Of a DNA stretch of 64,000 nucleotides, positions 24,052 to 32,476 are shown in pieces. Source of the stretch: CAZOEL01 sp964578835 (GTDB lineage Bacteria > Desulfobacterota > Syntrophobacteria > Syntrophobacterales > Syntrophobacteraceae); NCBI GenBank assembly GCA_964578835.1, contig CAZOEL010000034.1, positions 1-64,000 on the forward strand, written 5' to 3'. The stretch's first letter is position 1. The number at the start of each line of letters is the position of its first letter. The translations under genes were made by a program, and so were the position numbers. The notes beneath the pieces were generated by a model. It had not been told where the DNA came from. It ran no database searches and worked only from the letters and a program-made list of their open reading frames with translations.

Positions 24052-26001
24052 TCATTCCGCAATTTCCAGCTGCGGCTTCTTCTTTGCCGGCTTTTTGGAC
24101 TCTGCGAGGGTCTTGGGCTCATCGCGGAGCTCACCTTCCTGTGCGATCTCGCTCAGGATCTGGAGCTCTTCGTCATCCAATATTCGCCCGACATCGAGTA
24201 GCACGACCATTCGCTTGCCGTTATCGATCTTGCAAACTCCGTCCATATACTTATTGGCCCCTCCCGAGGTGACGATGGAAGGTGTCTTCTCTATGTCCTG
24301 CTTTAGGAGCCGAAGGACTTCGTTCACCTGGTCCACCCGAAGCCCGGTCTTTGCGCCGCCTATGTCCACGATGATGATGCGTGTGCGGTCGTCAATGTCC
24401 CTGTTCTCGAGGCCGAAGAGCTCCCGGATGTTGATCACCGGGATCACGTTTCCTCGAAGATTTGTCACTCCGTCAACAAAGCGGGGAGCCCGGGGCACGC
24501 TCGTTATGTCCGCGACCCGATTGATCTCCTGCACCTGCATGATGCGCACGCCGTATTCCTCCTTGTTGATGCTGAAGGTAACGAGCTGTTCCTCCGCCTG
24601 ACTCTGCTGGGCGAGAGATTTGGCTTCGGCATTGGTCTCCTTTGTGGTCGCGCCGGATTGAATATCCGAGAGCACACGCGAGGCTTCGCGGGAAACAAGG
24701 GCTGATTCATCCATGATCATGATGAGTCGTTCTCCACTGTTGAGCTTGGCGACCCCTTTGAGCTCCTTCCTCTTGGAGGAGGCGATGGAGGGGGTCGGGT
24801 CTATGATCGATTTGGGGATTCGTATCACCTCATCCACGCAATCGACCAGGTAGCCGATGTTCATCGTATCGGCTTCAACCACCATCACCCGCTGGTCCTC
24901 GGAAATATGAGCTTCTATAACCGTCTTGAGGTCGGCAAGACTGTCATTGGCTGCCTTGAGCAGAGGCTGGGCTTCCTTGTCGAATATGGACAGGGCGGCT
25001 TCTTTGGAGGTTCCTTTGGTCTCCAGCGCACGGTGAGCGGCGTCGAATAGCTCAGCGCGGCATCGCTTCAGGCCCTTTAGAGCCGTCTCGATTTCGATGC
25101 TGGACGTGCTGTATTCATCGAGCCATTTTCCGAAGGAAGTCTTGCGCGGATCTGTTGTCCCCGTGAAGTGGGCTCCCGATTCAATGGCATGGCGCACACT
25201 TTCCGCCCAGGAGTTGTGTCGCTCCGTTCCCGCATCAATGACCTTGTGTCGCTCCGAGACCAGGCTGGGGATTCCCAGAAGGCGCCTCAGGTCGAGTACG
25301 GGCATCAGCTGGTTTCGAATGGTGAAAAGGCCCCGCACATACTCGGGCACATTGGGAACTTCGGTAATCTCGGTTACTCGAAGGATTTCCCGCACCTTTG
25401 CTATGTCGAAGGCGTACTCTTCACCGGCTACCTTGAAGGAGACGAGCTGCTCCTCTTCGGCCGCCTCCTGGTGGATCTGGCTTGTGCCCGTCTCGGCTCC
25501 CGCCGCTCTCCCCCCGCTCGATCCGACATCGATGGCAATGACTTCGCCAAGGTTCAGGGTCAGAATCAGGCGCCTTCCCTCATCCATCTTTACGACACCG
25601 CTCAGAAATTCCTTTTCAACGCCGCGGCATACGGCCGGGGGCGGCTCCAGGTGCGTGTCCGTTATGCGCATCACCTCGCGCACGTTGTCCACGATGAGTC
25701 CCGTGTGCACGCCACCGGTCTCCACAACGAGAAGCCGGGTGTGATCGGTTGCTTCCGTGACATTCATGGAAAAGCGCATCCTGCCGTCAATGACCGGAAG
25801 AACGCTCCCCCTCAGGTTGCAGATCCCCGCCACATAGCCCGGGCTGCGTGGAATGGGGGTGATATCGGGCAGGCGAACGATTTCTTTGACGTTGTTGATG
25901 TCCACGCCGAATTCCTCATCGCTAAGCCGAAAAACCACCAATTGGCCTTCTCCGGAGGATTGCACGGCTCCGGCGCCTCGAGTGTTTTCCATCTCTGGCA
26001 T
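24052..26001 (-). CDS. Triple CheW scaffold with an inserted CZB-like domain
   Basis: A 649-residue adaptor. CheW domain 1 spans about 18-158 and CheW domain 3 about 471-610. CheW domain 2 is split: its first half (185-250) ends LLGIPSLVSERHKV and its second half (370-436) resumes QRVMVVEADTMNIGYLVDCV. Between them, residues 255-365 resemble the chemoreceptor zinc-binding CZB domain: H262xxW265 in RHNSWAESV, TSFGKWLDEY where the family has CxFGxW, and H323. The usual metal-ligand Cys is replaced by Ser289. CheW domains couple receptors to CheA, so three in a row imply a multivalent array linker. The ATG has GGAGGAG upstream. The insertion assignment is by motif. Confidence 0.85.
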   Translation of the reverse strand: MPEMENTRGAGAVQSSGEGQLVVFRLSDEEFGVDINNVKEIVRLPDITPIPRSPGYVAGICNLRGSVLPVIDGRMRFSMNVTEATDHTRLLVVETGGVHTGLIVDNVREVMRITDTHLEPPPAVCRGVEKEFLSGVVKMDEGRRLILTLNLGEVIAIDVGSSGGRAAGAETGTSQIHQEAAEEEQLVSFKVAGEEYAFDIAKVREILRVTEITEVPNVPEYVRGLFTIRNQLMPVLDLRRLLGIPSLVSERHKVIDAGTERHNSWAESVRHAIESGAHFTGTTDPRKTSFGKWLDEYSTSSIEIETALKGLKRCRAELFDAAHRALETKGTSKEAALSIFDKEAQPLLKAANDSLADLKTVIEAHISEDQRVMVVEADTMNIGYLVDCVDEVIRIPKSIIDPTPSIASSKRKELKGVAKLNSGERLIMIMDESALVSREASRVLSDIQSGATTKETNAEAKSLAQQSQAEEQLVTFSINKEEYGVRIMQVQEINRVADITSVPRAPRFVDGVTNLRGNVIPVINIRELFGLENRDIDDRTRIIIVDIGGAKTGLRVDQVNEVLRLLKQDIEKTPSIVTSGGANKYMDGVCKIDNGKRMVVLLDVGRILDDEELQILSEIAQEGELRDEPKTLAESKKPAKKKPQLEIAE

Positions 26002-26015
26002 CTCTGTGCTCCTCC

Positions 26016-27956
26016 CTACATGTTCTGCATTTCATCGGCCTGGCTGGCGATATCTTCAATGGCCTGCGAGATGAGCTGCATGCCCTTGCTGCCTTCCTCG
26101 GCCGCCTTTGCCGCTTCTGCCGCCATCTTCGAAGCTTCTTCCGCAGCGTTGGCGATTTCAACTACCGCTTTGCTGGCCTGCTCGATGGCGACTAGCGCCT
26201 CGTCCGCGCCGGTGTTGATCTCTTTGACTCCCGTCTGAACGATATCCATCTCCGTTTCGATGGTATTCAGATTATCCGTGGATTTCCTGGCATTATCGAC
26301 TTCCTGAGCCGCGATCTTGCCCGCCATCTCGATGTCGCCCGCAACTATAGCGATCTGCGCCTGCATGGTGCGAACCATGTCCTTGATCTTTTCGGCGTTT
26401 TCAGAGGAATCGTTTGCGAGGGCTCTGATATCACCCGCAACCACGGAAAAGCCCCGCCCGAACTCACCTGCCCTTGCGGCTTCTATGGAGCCGTTCACGG
26501 CAAGCATGTTGGTGAGGAGTGTGACGTTCACGATCTGATCGACGATCTTGTTGATGTTGTTGGTTTTGTCTGCAAGCATCTTCACGTTCGATGCCGACTG
26601 GCTCGAGGCTTCGGAAGCCTTCCCAACGTTTGTGATGAGGTTATCGATATTTACCTTGTTGGTGGCCACCAGCTCCTTCAAGTTATGGATCTTCTCATCG
26701 GAGACTCTGGCGCGTTCCGCCATGCCCCTTGCCGCCGCTTCAAGCTTTTCACCGAGCGTTCTATTGACATCAGCAGCTTTGGCCGCATTCTGAGAACCCT
26801 TCGAGATCTGCTCGATTGCGGTCATGATCTGCCGGGCCGAGTTAGTGGCCTCCTCGATGTTTGCTGAAAGCTGTTCTGCAGCCGCAGCGACTTCTTCTGC
26901 CGACTTTTTGCTGTCGGTTGCATTCTTGAGAGCATCGGTAAGCTCCGCCAGGTTCTCCGAGGCCGTCTGCATTTCGGAAAAAGCCTTGTTTTGCTCCCCA
27001 ACGGCCTTGTTGGCTTCCTCCGCCGCGGCGCTCTGCTCTTCGGCATTGCTGGCAATATCCTCAGAGCCCTTGAGGAACTCTTCGCCCATGTTCTGTGCGT
27101 CTATGGCGTTCTTGTTGATGGCGTTGGCGCCCTCGAGAATCTCTTGCATATCGCTCGCAACCTGGCCCAGATCGCGCATGATGACCTTGGCCTTCTCGAT
27201 TTCCTCAAGGGCGTTCTTGCCTGCCGCATCGATATCGTCGACCACCTTCTGTACCTGAGCCTGGATCTCTTCGACCACGTTGCGAATGCCCCGGGCGCTC
27301 TGCTCCGATGTTTCGGCAAGGTTTCTCACTTCATCGGCAACGACGGCAAACCCGCGGCCGTGCTCCCCGGCTCTCGCAGCCTCTATGGCCGCGTTGAGAG
27401 CAAGGAGGTTCGTCTGATCGGCAATACGCACCACGGCGCCAACGATGTCTCCGATCTGCTCGGAGTTCTTCTCGAGCTCCTTGATGAGCTTGGTCGATTC
27501 GATGTTAGCTTTGGAGGCGTTGTTGACTCCCTGGATGAGGGATTCGATATCCTGCGTGGTGACTTTAACGAGACCCTGCAGATTCGTGCACTTGTCCAGG
27601 CTCACTTTGGCCTGCTGAGCGGCGAGCTCAGCCGATTTCGATATCTGATTGACGGCAGAGCGCGATTCTTCCGCTGCAGCCGAGGATTCTTCTGCAGCCG
27701 TGGCAATGGCCTGCATGGTTTTTCCAAGCTCTTCAGAGGCCCCGGAAGCCTGTTCCAGCGATGCGCTCATCTCTTCTACCGCCGAGGCCAATCTCTCCGC
27801 TATGGCCTGCTGGCGGGCCAGAGTTCTCGCTCTTGCCTTCTCCTGGGCCATCTTCTTCGCTTCTTCCCGCTTCTTTGCGAGATCATCCGAGGTATCCACC
27901 TTGCTCGTTATGCCGGTCTTTACTGCTGCCGCGGGTTTTGCCAGTTGCTTAGCCAT
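26016..27956 (-). CDS. Soluble chemoreceptor with two tandem MCP signalling domains
   Basis: A 646-residue cytoplasmic MCP with no hydrophobic segment. Two complete signalling hairpins occur in series: tip 1 near residue 200 (TNLLALNAAIEAARAGE) and tip 2 near residue 500 (TNMLAVNGSIEAARAGE). Each is flanked by long heptad helices rich in Ala and Glu. There is no sensor domain, so signals must come from partner proteins. The preferred ATG at 27956 has GAAGGAGA six bases upstream. An alternative GTG at 28010 overlaps the Hsp70 stop (GTGA). It lies directly after the Hsp70 gene and before the triple CheW gene. Confidence 0.88.
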   Translation of the reverse strand: MAKQLAKPAAAVKTGITSKVDTSDDLAKKREEAKKMAQEKARARTLARQQAIAERLASAVEEMSASLEQASGASEELGKTMQAIATAAEESSAAAEESRSAVNQISKSAELAAQQAKVSLDKCTNLQGLVKVTTQDIESLIQGVNNASKANIESTKLIKELEKNSEQIGDIVGAVVRIADQTNLLALNAAIEAARAGEHGRGFAVVADEVRNLAETSEQSARGIRNVVEEIQAQVQKVVDDIDAAGKNALEEIEKAKVIMRDLGQVASDMQEILEGANAINKNAIDAQNMGEEFLKGSEDIASNAEEQSAAAEEANKAVGEQNKAFSEMQTASENLAELTDALKNATDSKKSAEEVAAAAEQLSANIEEATNSARQIMTAIEQISKGSQNAAKAADVNRTLGEKLEAAARGMAERARVSDEKIHNLKELVATNKVNIDNLITNVGKASEASSQSASNVKMLADKTNNINKIVDQIVNVTLLTNMLAVNGSIEAARAGEFGRGFSVVAGDIRALANDSSENAEKIKDMVRTMQAQIAIVAGDIEMAGKIAAQEVDNARKSTDNLNTIETEMDIVQTGVKEINTGADEALVAIEQASKAVVEIANAAEEASKMAAEAAKAAEEGSKGMQLISQAIEDIASQADEMQNM

Positions 27957-28006
27957 GCTTTCTCCTTCATCTTTTTGTGTATATTCATCCAAGTCTTTGT
28001 TTTCAT

Positions 28007-29509
28007 TCACGAGACACGCAGAGCGAAATCGGACTCGATGCTGATTTCTTCCCTTTCTCCGCTGTCCAGGTCCACTGCCGAGACATTGAGCATGCCGTTG
28101 GCATCGATGGCGAAGGTCACATCGATATTGGGCTCTCCTTTCTTTCTGGGGTTGCTGATTTTGAGCCGGAATATGCCAAGGGAGACCTGGCTCTTATGCC
28201 CCGTTCCCACTTCCTGAAGCACATGGATCCAGACTTCCTCCTGGAAGTCGCTGGTCGTCGTAAAAAGATGCGAGGCGCGGGTCGGATAAGTGGCGCCCCG
28301 GGGAAGAATCACGATGAATTGCCCCTGATCGTCCTCTATGCCGAGGTCATGGGAGGTGATGTCGTGAAACTCGATACCCGGGATGCTTCCCTCGAACATA
28401 CCCGCAAGGATTCCAGCGCCAAGCGCAACGGCCTCATCGGGATTGATCTCGCGCTTTAGGGCCTGATCGATGAAAAGAGATTTGGCCAAGGATTCGCTGT
28501 CTGAAGAAGGAGCGATGATTTCTTTCACCAGTTTCTCAATTGCGGGAAGGCGCGTGCTCCCGCCCACCAGGATGACCGAATCGACCCATTGGGGTGAAAG
28601 ATCGGTTTGCTCGAAAGTCAGCAGGATCTGCTCTTCGATCTCTTGAAGGATGGGAGCAATCAGCTCCTCCAGTTTGCCTCTCGCAAGCGAGATGTTGAGG
28701 TGTATGGGACCCTTTTCCGTTGCCGTGATGTAGGGGACCATGATGCGGGTCTCATCGATCGAGGAGAGATCGATCTTCGCCTTTTCTGCGTGGATCACTA
28801 GTTGCTGGTAGGCGATCCTGTCCTGGCTGAGATCGAAGCCATAGAGCGCCTGAAACTCTTTCAGAATATGCTCGACAATCGCCCTGTCGAAGTTGGCTCC
28901 CCCGATGGAGGTCGATCCTCCCACCCCTCTGACGCGAAAGATGTTGTCGGTATACTCCATGAGAGTGATATCAAAGGTCCCACCGCCAAGATCGAGAACC
29001 AGGAGCTTCCCGCTTTCCTTTTTGCTGAAGCCGTAGGTCAGGGCCGCCGCGGTGGGCTCGTTGAGTAGCTTGAGGACATTCATGCCTGCAGACTGGGCCG
29101 CCTTGAGCGTATCTTCCCTTTGTCTGTCGTCGAAGTAGGCCGGTACGGTGATGACGGCGTCTTCGACCTCATGTTCCAGATAGCGGGAGGCGTATTCTTT
29201 CAGGCTCTTCAAAATAAATCCGGAGATCTCCACCGGGCTTCGATGATGGCCCCCCAGGAGATGTTCCACGTTTTTTCCCATGGAAAGCTTCACATTGGAG
29301 ACGGTGCTCTCGGCATTCAGCACGGCCTGATTCTTTGCCATCTCGCCTACGATGATCTGACCGCTTTCCTTGAACGTCACAACAGAGGGCGTCATCCGAT
29401 TGCCTCTTTCATTGGGGATGATCACCGGATTTGCGTCCCTGACATAGGCAACAAGTGAGTTCGTCGTTCCAAGATCGATGCCCACTATAGTTTTGCGCTT
29501 GTTCGCCAT
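28007..29509 (-). CDS. Lidless Hsp70 (DnaK-family) protein
   Basis: A 500-residue Hsp70. The ATPase domain begins IVGIDLGTTNSLVAYV and has LVLDLGGGTFDITLMEY and VILVGGSTRLPAI. The beta substrate-binding domain follows and ends VSAVDLDSGEREEISIE. DnaK is normally about 640 residues, so the alpha-helical lid is absent. It is embedded in a chemosensory array with no DnaJ or GrpE gene nearby, which suggests a dedicated sensory or assembly role rather than general folding. The ATG has GGGAGA upstream. The role is inference. Confidence 0.9.
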   Translation of the reverse strand: MANKRKTIVGIDLGTTNSLVAYVRDANPVIIPNERGNRMTPSVVTFKESGQIIVGEMAKNQAVLNAESTVSNVKLSMGKNVEHLLGGHHRSPVEISGFILKSLKEYASRYLEHEVEDAVITVPAYFDDRQREDTLKAAQSAGMNVLKLLNEPTAAALTYGFSKKESGKLLVLDLGGGTFDITLMEYTDNIFRVRGVGGSTSIGGANFDRAIVEHILKEFQALYGFDLSQDRIAYQQLVIHAEKAKIDLSSIDETRIMVPYITATEKGPIHLNISLARGKLEELIAPILQEIEEQILLTFEQTDLSPQWVDSVILVGGSTRLPAIEKLVKEIIAPSSDSESLAKSLFIDQALKREINPDEAVALGAGILAGMFEGSIPGIEFHDITSHDLGIEDDQGQFIVILPRGATYPTRASHLFTTTSDFQEEVWIHVLQEVGTGHKSQVSLGIFRLKISNPRKKGEPNIDVTFAIDANGMLNVSAVDLDSGEREEISIESDFALRVS

Positions 29510-29535
29510 TGCTTCTCCCAGACTCACCGATTCCC

Positions 29536-30042
29536 CTACTCAGCCATTAAAGCCAGGTTCTTCCGAGCCAGTGCGTTGTTCGGGTCTTTGGCCAAGACTT
29601 CCTTCAAGGTTTCCGCAGCCTGCTTGTGGAATCCAAGCTCCGCATAGACTACGGACAAGTTGATCATGGCCTTGATATGCTCCGGCTCTCGGATCAGAAC
29701 TGATTGAAGCAGACCAGGAACATAGAGGAAGTTCCCTTTCTTGAGCTCCTGCACCGCCCGTTCAAAGAGTGCGGCAGTCTGATTGGCTTCATCCTCCCTA
29801 AGCTGCCGGATCAGCGCATCCAGACGATCTACTTCGTGCGTGAGATCTTCATTGGCCTGCTCGAGTTTGTTCTTCTGCTCCTCGAGCATTTTCATTCTCT
29901 CTTCCATGGCCGCTTTTTCCCGCTGCCATCCATTTGCTGCATCACACTGCTCGACAACCTCTTCCTGTTTCACTCCCTTCTGGAAGAGAAGATCTCCCAG
30001 GCTGGTTCCCATAGCAGGTTCTTTAGGCTTTCTCTTTCCCAT
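29536..30042 (-). CDS. Coiled-coil/TPR protein
   Basis: A 168-residue protein. Residues 25-85 form a charged coiled coil (EERMKMLEEQKNKLEQAN). Residues 90-165 form about two TPR units (MINLSVVYAELGFHKQAAET and VLAKDPNNALARKNLALMAE). The N-terminus includes GTSLGDLLFQKGVKQEEV, a short helix pair. TPR proteins often bind Hsp70 tails, but the neighbouring Hsp70 lacks one. It could instead link the ParA-like ATPase and the receptor array. It lies 3 bases after the parA-like gene and 26 bases before the Hsp70 start. Confidence 0.75.
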   Translation of the reverse strand: MGKRKPKEPAMGTSLGDLLFQKGVKQEEVVEQCDAANGWQREKAAMEERMKMLEEQKNKLEQANEDLTHEVDRLDALIRQLREDEANQTAALFERAVQELKKGNFLYVPGLLQSVLIREPEHIKAMINLSVVYAELGFHKQAAETLKEVLAKDPNNALARKNLALMAE

Positions 30043-30045
30043 GAG

Positions 30046-30813
30046 CTATTCCCTCTCGAGCCCGTCGATTCTATTGGCAACTTCCAAGTAATCCGCCGCA
30101 CCCGAGCTTTGGGGGGCGTATTCGAAGATGGACTTGCCATGGCCTGGAGCTTCGGCAAGACTGATGTTCATCCGGATTCCCGGAAGGAGCTTTTCCGCGC
30201 CGAAATTCTTGACGATGTCTTCTGTTATCTCCCTGGCCAGGCGGGTGTTCTTATTGAAGAAGGTCGGTATGATGGCGCCAAGGCTCAGGTTGGCGTTATG
30301 AGTGGCGTTGATGGTGTAAATGAGCTGCATCATTTCCGCCAGCCCTTCCATGGCCAGAAAATGCATCTGCATGGGGATGAAGACTTCCTGAGCGGCTACC
30401 AGAGTGGATATGGTCAGGAGTCCTACCGTGGGCGGAGGATCGAAGATCAGGTAGTCGAACGCCGCGGCTTCTTCGTAAAGGCATTCGGAAAGCAGAGACT
30501 CGCTTCCTTTGCGGGACGAGAAATCGAGCTCGAAAGAACCCAGCTCACGGGAAGCCGGAATGAGGCAGACGCCTGGGATGTGCGTGTTGAAAACGGCATC
30601 GCTAAAAGGCGCTCCCTCTCTGAGGAGGTGGAGAATATGGCATTTTCGCGAAAGCGGAGGGACGCCGAGGGCTATCGTTGCATGGGCCTGTGGATCTGCA
30701 TCGATGAGCAGGACTTTCTTTCCTCTCATGGCCAGCGCGTGGGCAACGTTCACCGCCGTCGTGGTTTTGCCGCACCCTCCTTTTCTGTTTGCAAACACAA
30801 TGAACCGGGTCAT
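30046..30813 (-). CDS. ParA/Soj-like ATPase
   Basis: A 255-residue deviant Walker-A ATPase: FANRKGGCGKTTTAVNVAHA with the signature lysine, LLIDADPQAHATIAL (Walker A') and LIFDPPPTVGLLT (Walker B). No ParB gene or parS site is seen, so it is not an obvious chromosome-partition gene. ParA homologues such as PpfA of Rhodobacter sphaeroides and ParC of Vibrio position chemosensory arrays; PpfA acts on cytoplasmic clusters. The place beside a soluble MCP fits that role, by inference. Confidence 0.88.
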   Translation of the reverse strand: MTRFIVFANRKGGCGKTTTAVNVAHALAMRGKKVLLIDADPQAHATIALGVPPLSRKCHILHLLREGAPFSDAVFNTHIPGVCLIPASRELGSFELDFSSRKGSESLLSECLYEEAAAFDYLIFDPPPTVGLLTISTLVAAQEVFIPMQMHFLAMEGLAEMMQLIYTINATHNANLSLGAIIPTFFNKNTRLAREITEDIVKNFGAEKLLPGIRMNISLAEAPGHGKSIFEYAPQSSGAADYLEVANRIDGLERE

Positions 30814-30853
30814 TCCTGAACATCCTCTTTCGAGTGCAACGCGCAGCTGCCGT

Positions 30854-31345
30854 TTACTGTTTACATGCGCCCTGTGATGAGTCTTTAGCCACGGGATGGC
30901 TGTCCGACAGTTCTTCTCTGCAATTGTCCATCTGCTTTCTCATGCGTACAAAAGAGCATTTACGCTTCCTTTCGACTGAATCGATAAGCTCCATCATCCT
31001 CTGTGGCGTTAGGGGCTTTTTGTCGTAATCGTCGATAGCAGGCCTAATCCTACCTATCGTTTCGTCGGAATATCCGTAAGCGGAGACGAGAATCACCGAA
31101 ATCAAGGGATGGTTCTGATGCACCCAGCCGAGAAGGTCGATGCCGTTACCCGCCTGAATCAGTGGATTCATTATGACAAGATCAAAGACGGTCTTCTTGG
31201 AACAGGCTTCTTCTATCTTGATGGAGGCTCTCTGGCCATCGCGCGCAAGATCTGCAGAGAATCCTTCTCGCTTAAGGTGACGAACCAATGTGTTGGCATA
31301 GTTGGGTTCATCATCGACGACTAAGATGCGCCTTATGTATTCCAT
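30854..31345 (-). CDS. Pseudo-receiver response-regulator protein (Asp to Asn)
   Basis: A 163-residue protein at the head of the array. The receiver fold is clear: ILVVDDEPN acidic pair, VILVSAYG with the switch Ser, and DDYDKKPLTP with the conserved Lys. The phospho-acceptor position, however, reads FDLVIMNPLIQ, with Asn (codon AAT) in place of Asp. It should therefore not be phosphorylated in the normal way. A 45-residue basic tail follows. It may bind constitutively to a partner such as ParA or the TPR protein. The ATG at 31345 is the first gene of the minus-strand array. Confidence 0.8.
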   Translation of the reverse strand: MEYIRRILVVDDEPNYANTLVRHLKREGFSADLARDGQRASIKIEEACSKKTVFDLVIMNPLIQAGNGIDLLGWVHQNHPLISVILVSAYGYSDETIGRIRPAIDDYDKKPLTPQRMMELIDSVERKRKCSFVRMRKQMDNCREELSDSHPVAKDSSQGACKQ

Positions 31346-31727
31346 CGTTTGACCTCAACCTCGGACCCATGAGCATACTGCCGCTCACACCGGTAAAGAG
31401 TTAGCTTGATTGTTCTTTCTTCCGTTCACCGTGCGATGCTCCCTGGAGCACTTTGTGTGCCAATGCTGAAAGAGAAGAGTTTGATGGCCATAAGATATTG
31501 AATCTTATTGATTATATCTAAATTGTCATTAAGACGAAAAGCTATCCATAACGACATTAAAGTCGTCGTCAATCGGAGCTATTGGGCAGATCCGGAGTTT
31601 GATGCAGGCTTCAACATCTGGATAGTATTATTAAATATAGCAGGCGACATGGAGGGTAAAGCATGACGACCTTTTAGTCGGATTAAAGCCCTTGAAAACT
31701 TCAAGACATTCAAATCGTATTCGATAC
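31346..31727. promoter_or_regulatory. Upstream region of the 21-kb chemosensory/stressosome array
   Basis: This 382-base gap has no supported gene. It must hold the array promoter if transcription starts here. On the minus strand a TATAAT lies at 31516-31511, 165 bases before the first gene, but the -35 region (CTTTTC about 18-19 bases away) is poor. The gap also contains an AT-rich TATTATTAAATATA stretch at 31627-31640. The promoter is a weak proposal. Confidence 0.25.
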
Positions 31728-32261
31728 TTAGAGTTGGAACGAGCTTTCCTTTCTCTGGGAATTCCCGGAGCCGTCTCGGCGCATTGCACTTATGCGCCCA
31801 TCCCCTTCAATCCATGCTTTCTTCACTTCCTCAATGCTGCTAATCCCTAGAAGGCGCAACTCACTCATCAACTCATCCTCCGTAATGAACTCCTTTCGCA
31901 TATTGCGTCTGAGGATCTGTCCGTCCTTTACCAGCAAGAGAGGGGGTGGATGAAAAAATCGCTGGAAGGCAGGAAATCGATACCCGAGCCAGTTGAGAGT
32001 GTGATTCCAAAAGATGATGGTGGCTACCAGGAGAATCCCATCGGTAACGGAGCGGTAGCCGCTTGCCATTGCATTCTGAGCAGCATCGGCTATGAGTACG
32101 ACCAAGAGAAGGTCGGCAAGGCCCACCGTTCCAGCCACCCGCTTTAAAATGAGTCGAAGGAGCGAAAACAGCACCAGGTAGACCACGCTCCCTCTAAGAA
32201 TGGTTTCAAATAGAGGAAGACTGGGGACAAAAATCTCTTTCCAATCCAATCCGGAGAACAT
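31728..32261 (-). CDS. DUF421 (YetF-like) membrane protein
   Basis: A 177-residue protein of the DUF421/YetF family. Three hydrophobic helices (about 15-95) are followed by the soluble domain PPPLLLVKDGQILRRNMRKE...ITEDELMSELRLLGI, the family hallmark. The start at 32261 has GAAGGAG six bases upstream; an ATG 36 bases further upstream is also in frame. Its transcription converges on nothing obvious and it stands apart from the array. The function of the family is not established. Confidence 0.85.
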   Translation of the reverse strand: MFSGLDWKEIFVPSLPLFETILRGSVVYLVLFSLLRLILKRVAGTVGLADLLLVVLIADAAQNAMASGYRSVTDGILLVATIIFWNHTLNWLGYRFPAFQRFFHPPPLLLVKDGQILRRNMRKEFITEDELMSELRLLGISSIEEVKKAWIEGDGRISAMRRDGSGNSQRKESSFQL

Positions 32262-32476
32262 ACTCGACTCCTTCATTCCCGAGAGATTTGAAAGCAAAAA
32301 GGCATCCCTTTTTTACCTTGGCTAAATTGATGATGCTGATCGGGGCGCCATTACGCTGTTTGATCTAATTCTAAGCACCCGTTGTGAGGAATTTGCATGG
32401 AGGACGCTCTTCTATTTCAAACCTTAGCCCAAGTTTGTCAGCAAAAAGGTAAAAGTAATATTAATTCATATAGTTA

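Noticed and set aside
23426..24601. Open frame of 391 codons opposite cheB and the triple-CheW gene
   Set aside because: It is antisense to conserved catalytic and CheW domains, and its translation is Arg/Ser-rich and unlike a real protein.
26991..28217. Open frame of 408 codons opposite the tandem MCP gene
   Set aside because: It mirrors the Ala/Glu-rich heptads of the MCP; the sense frame carries both MCP tips.
29704..30819. Open frame of 371 codons opposite the TPR and ParA-like genes
   Set aside because: The sense strand has Walker motifs and TPRs, and the antisense frame crosses two genes.
31550..31671. Short plus-strand frame reading NRSYWADPEFDAGFNIW
   Set aside because: There is no start codon with a ribosome-binding site, no family match, and it lies in an AT-rich regulatory gap.
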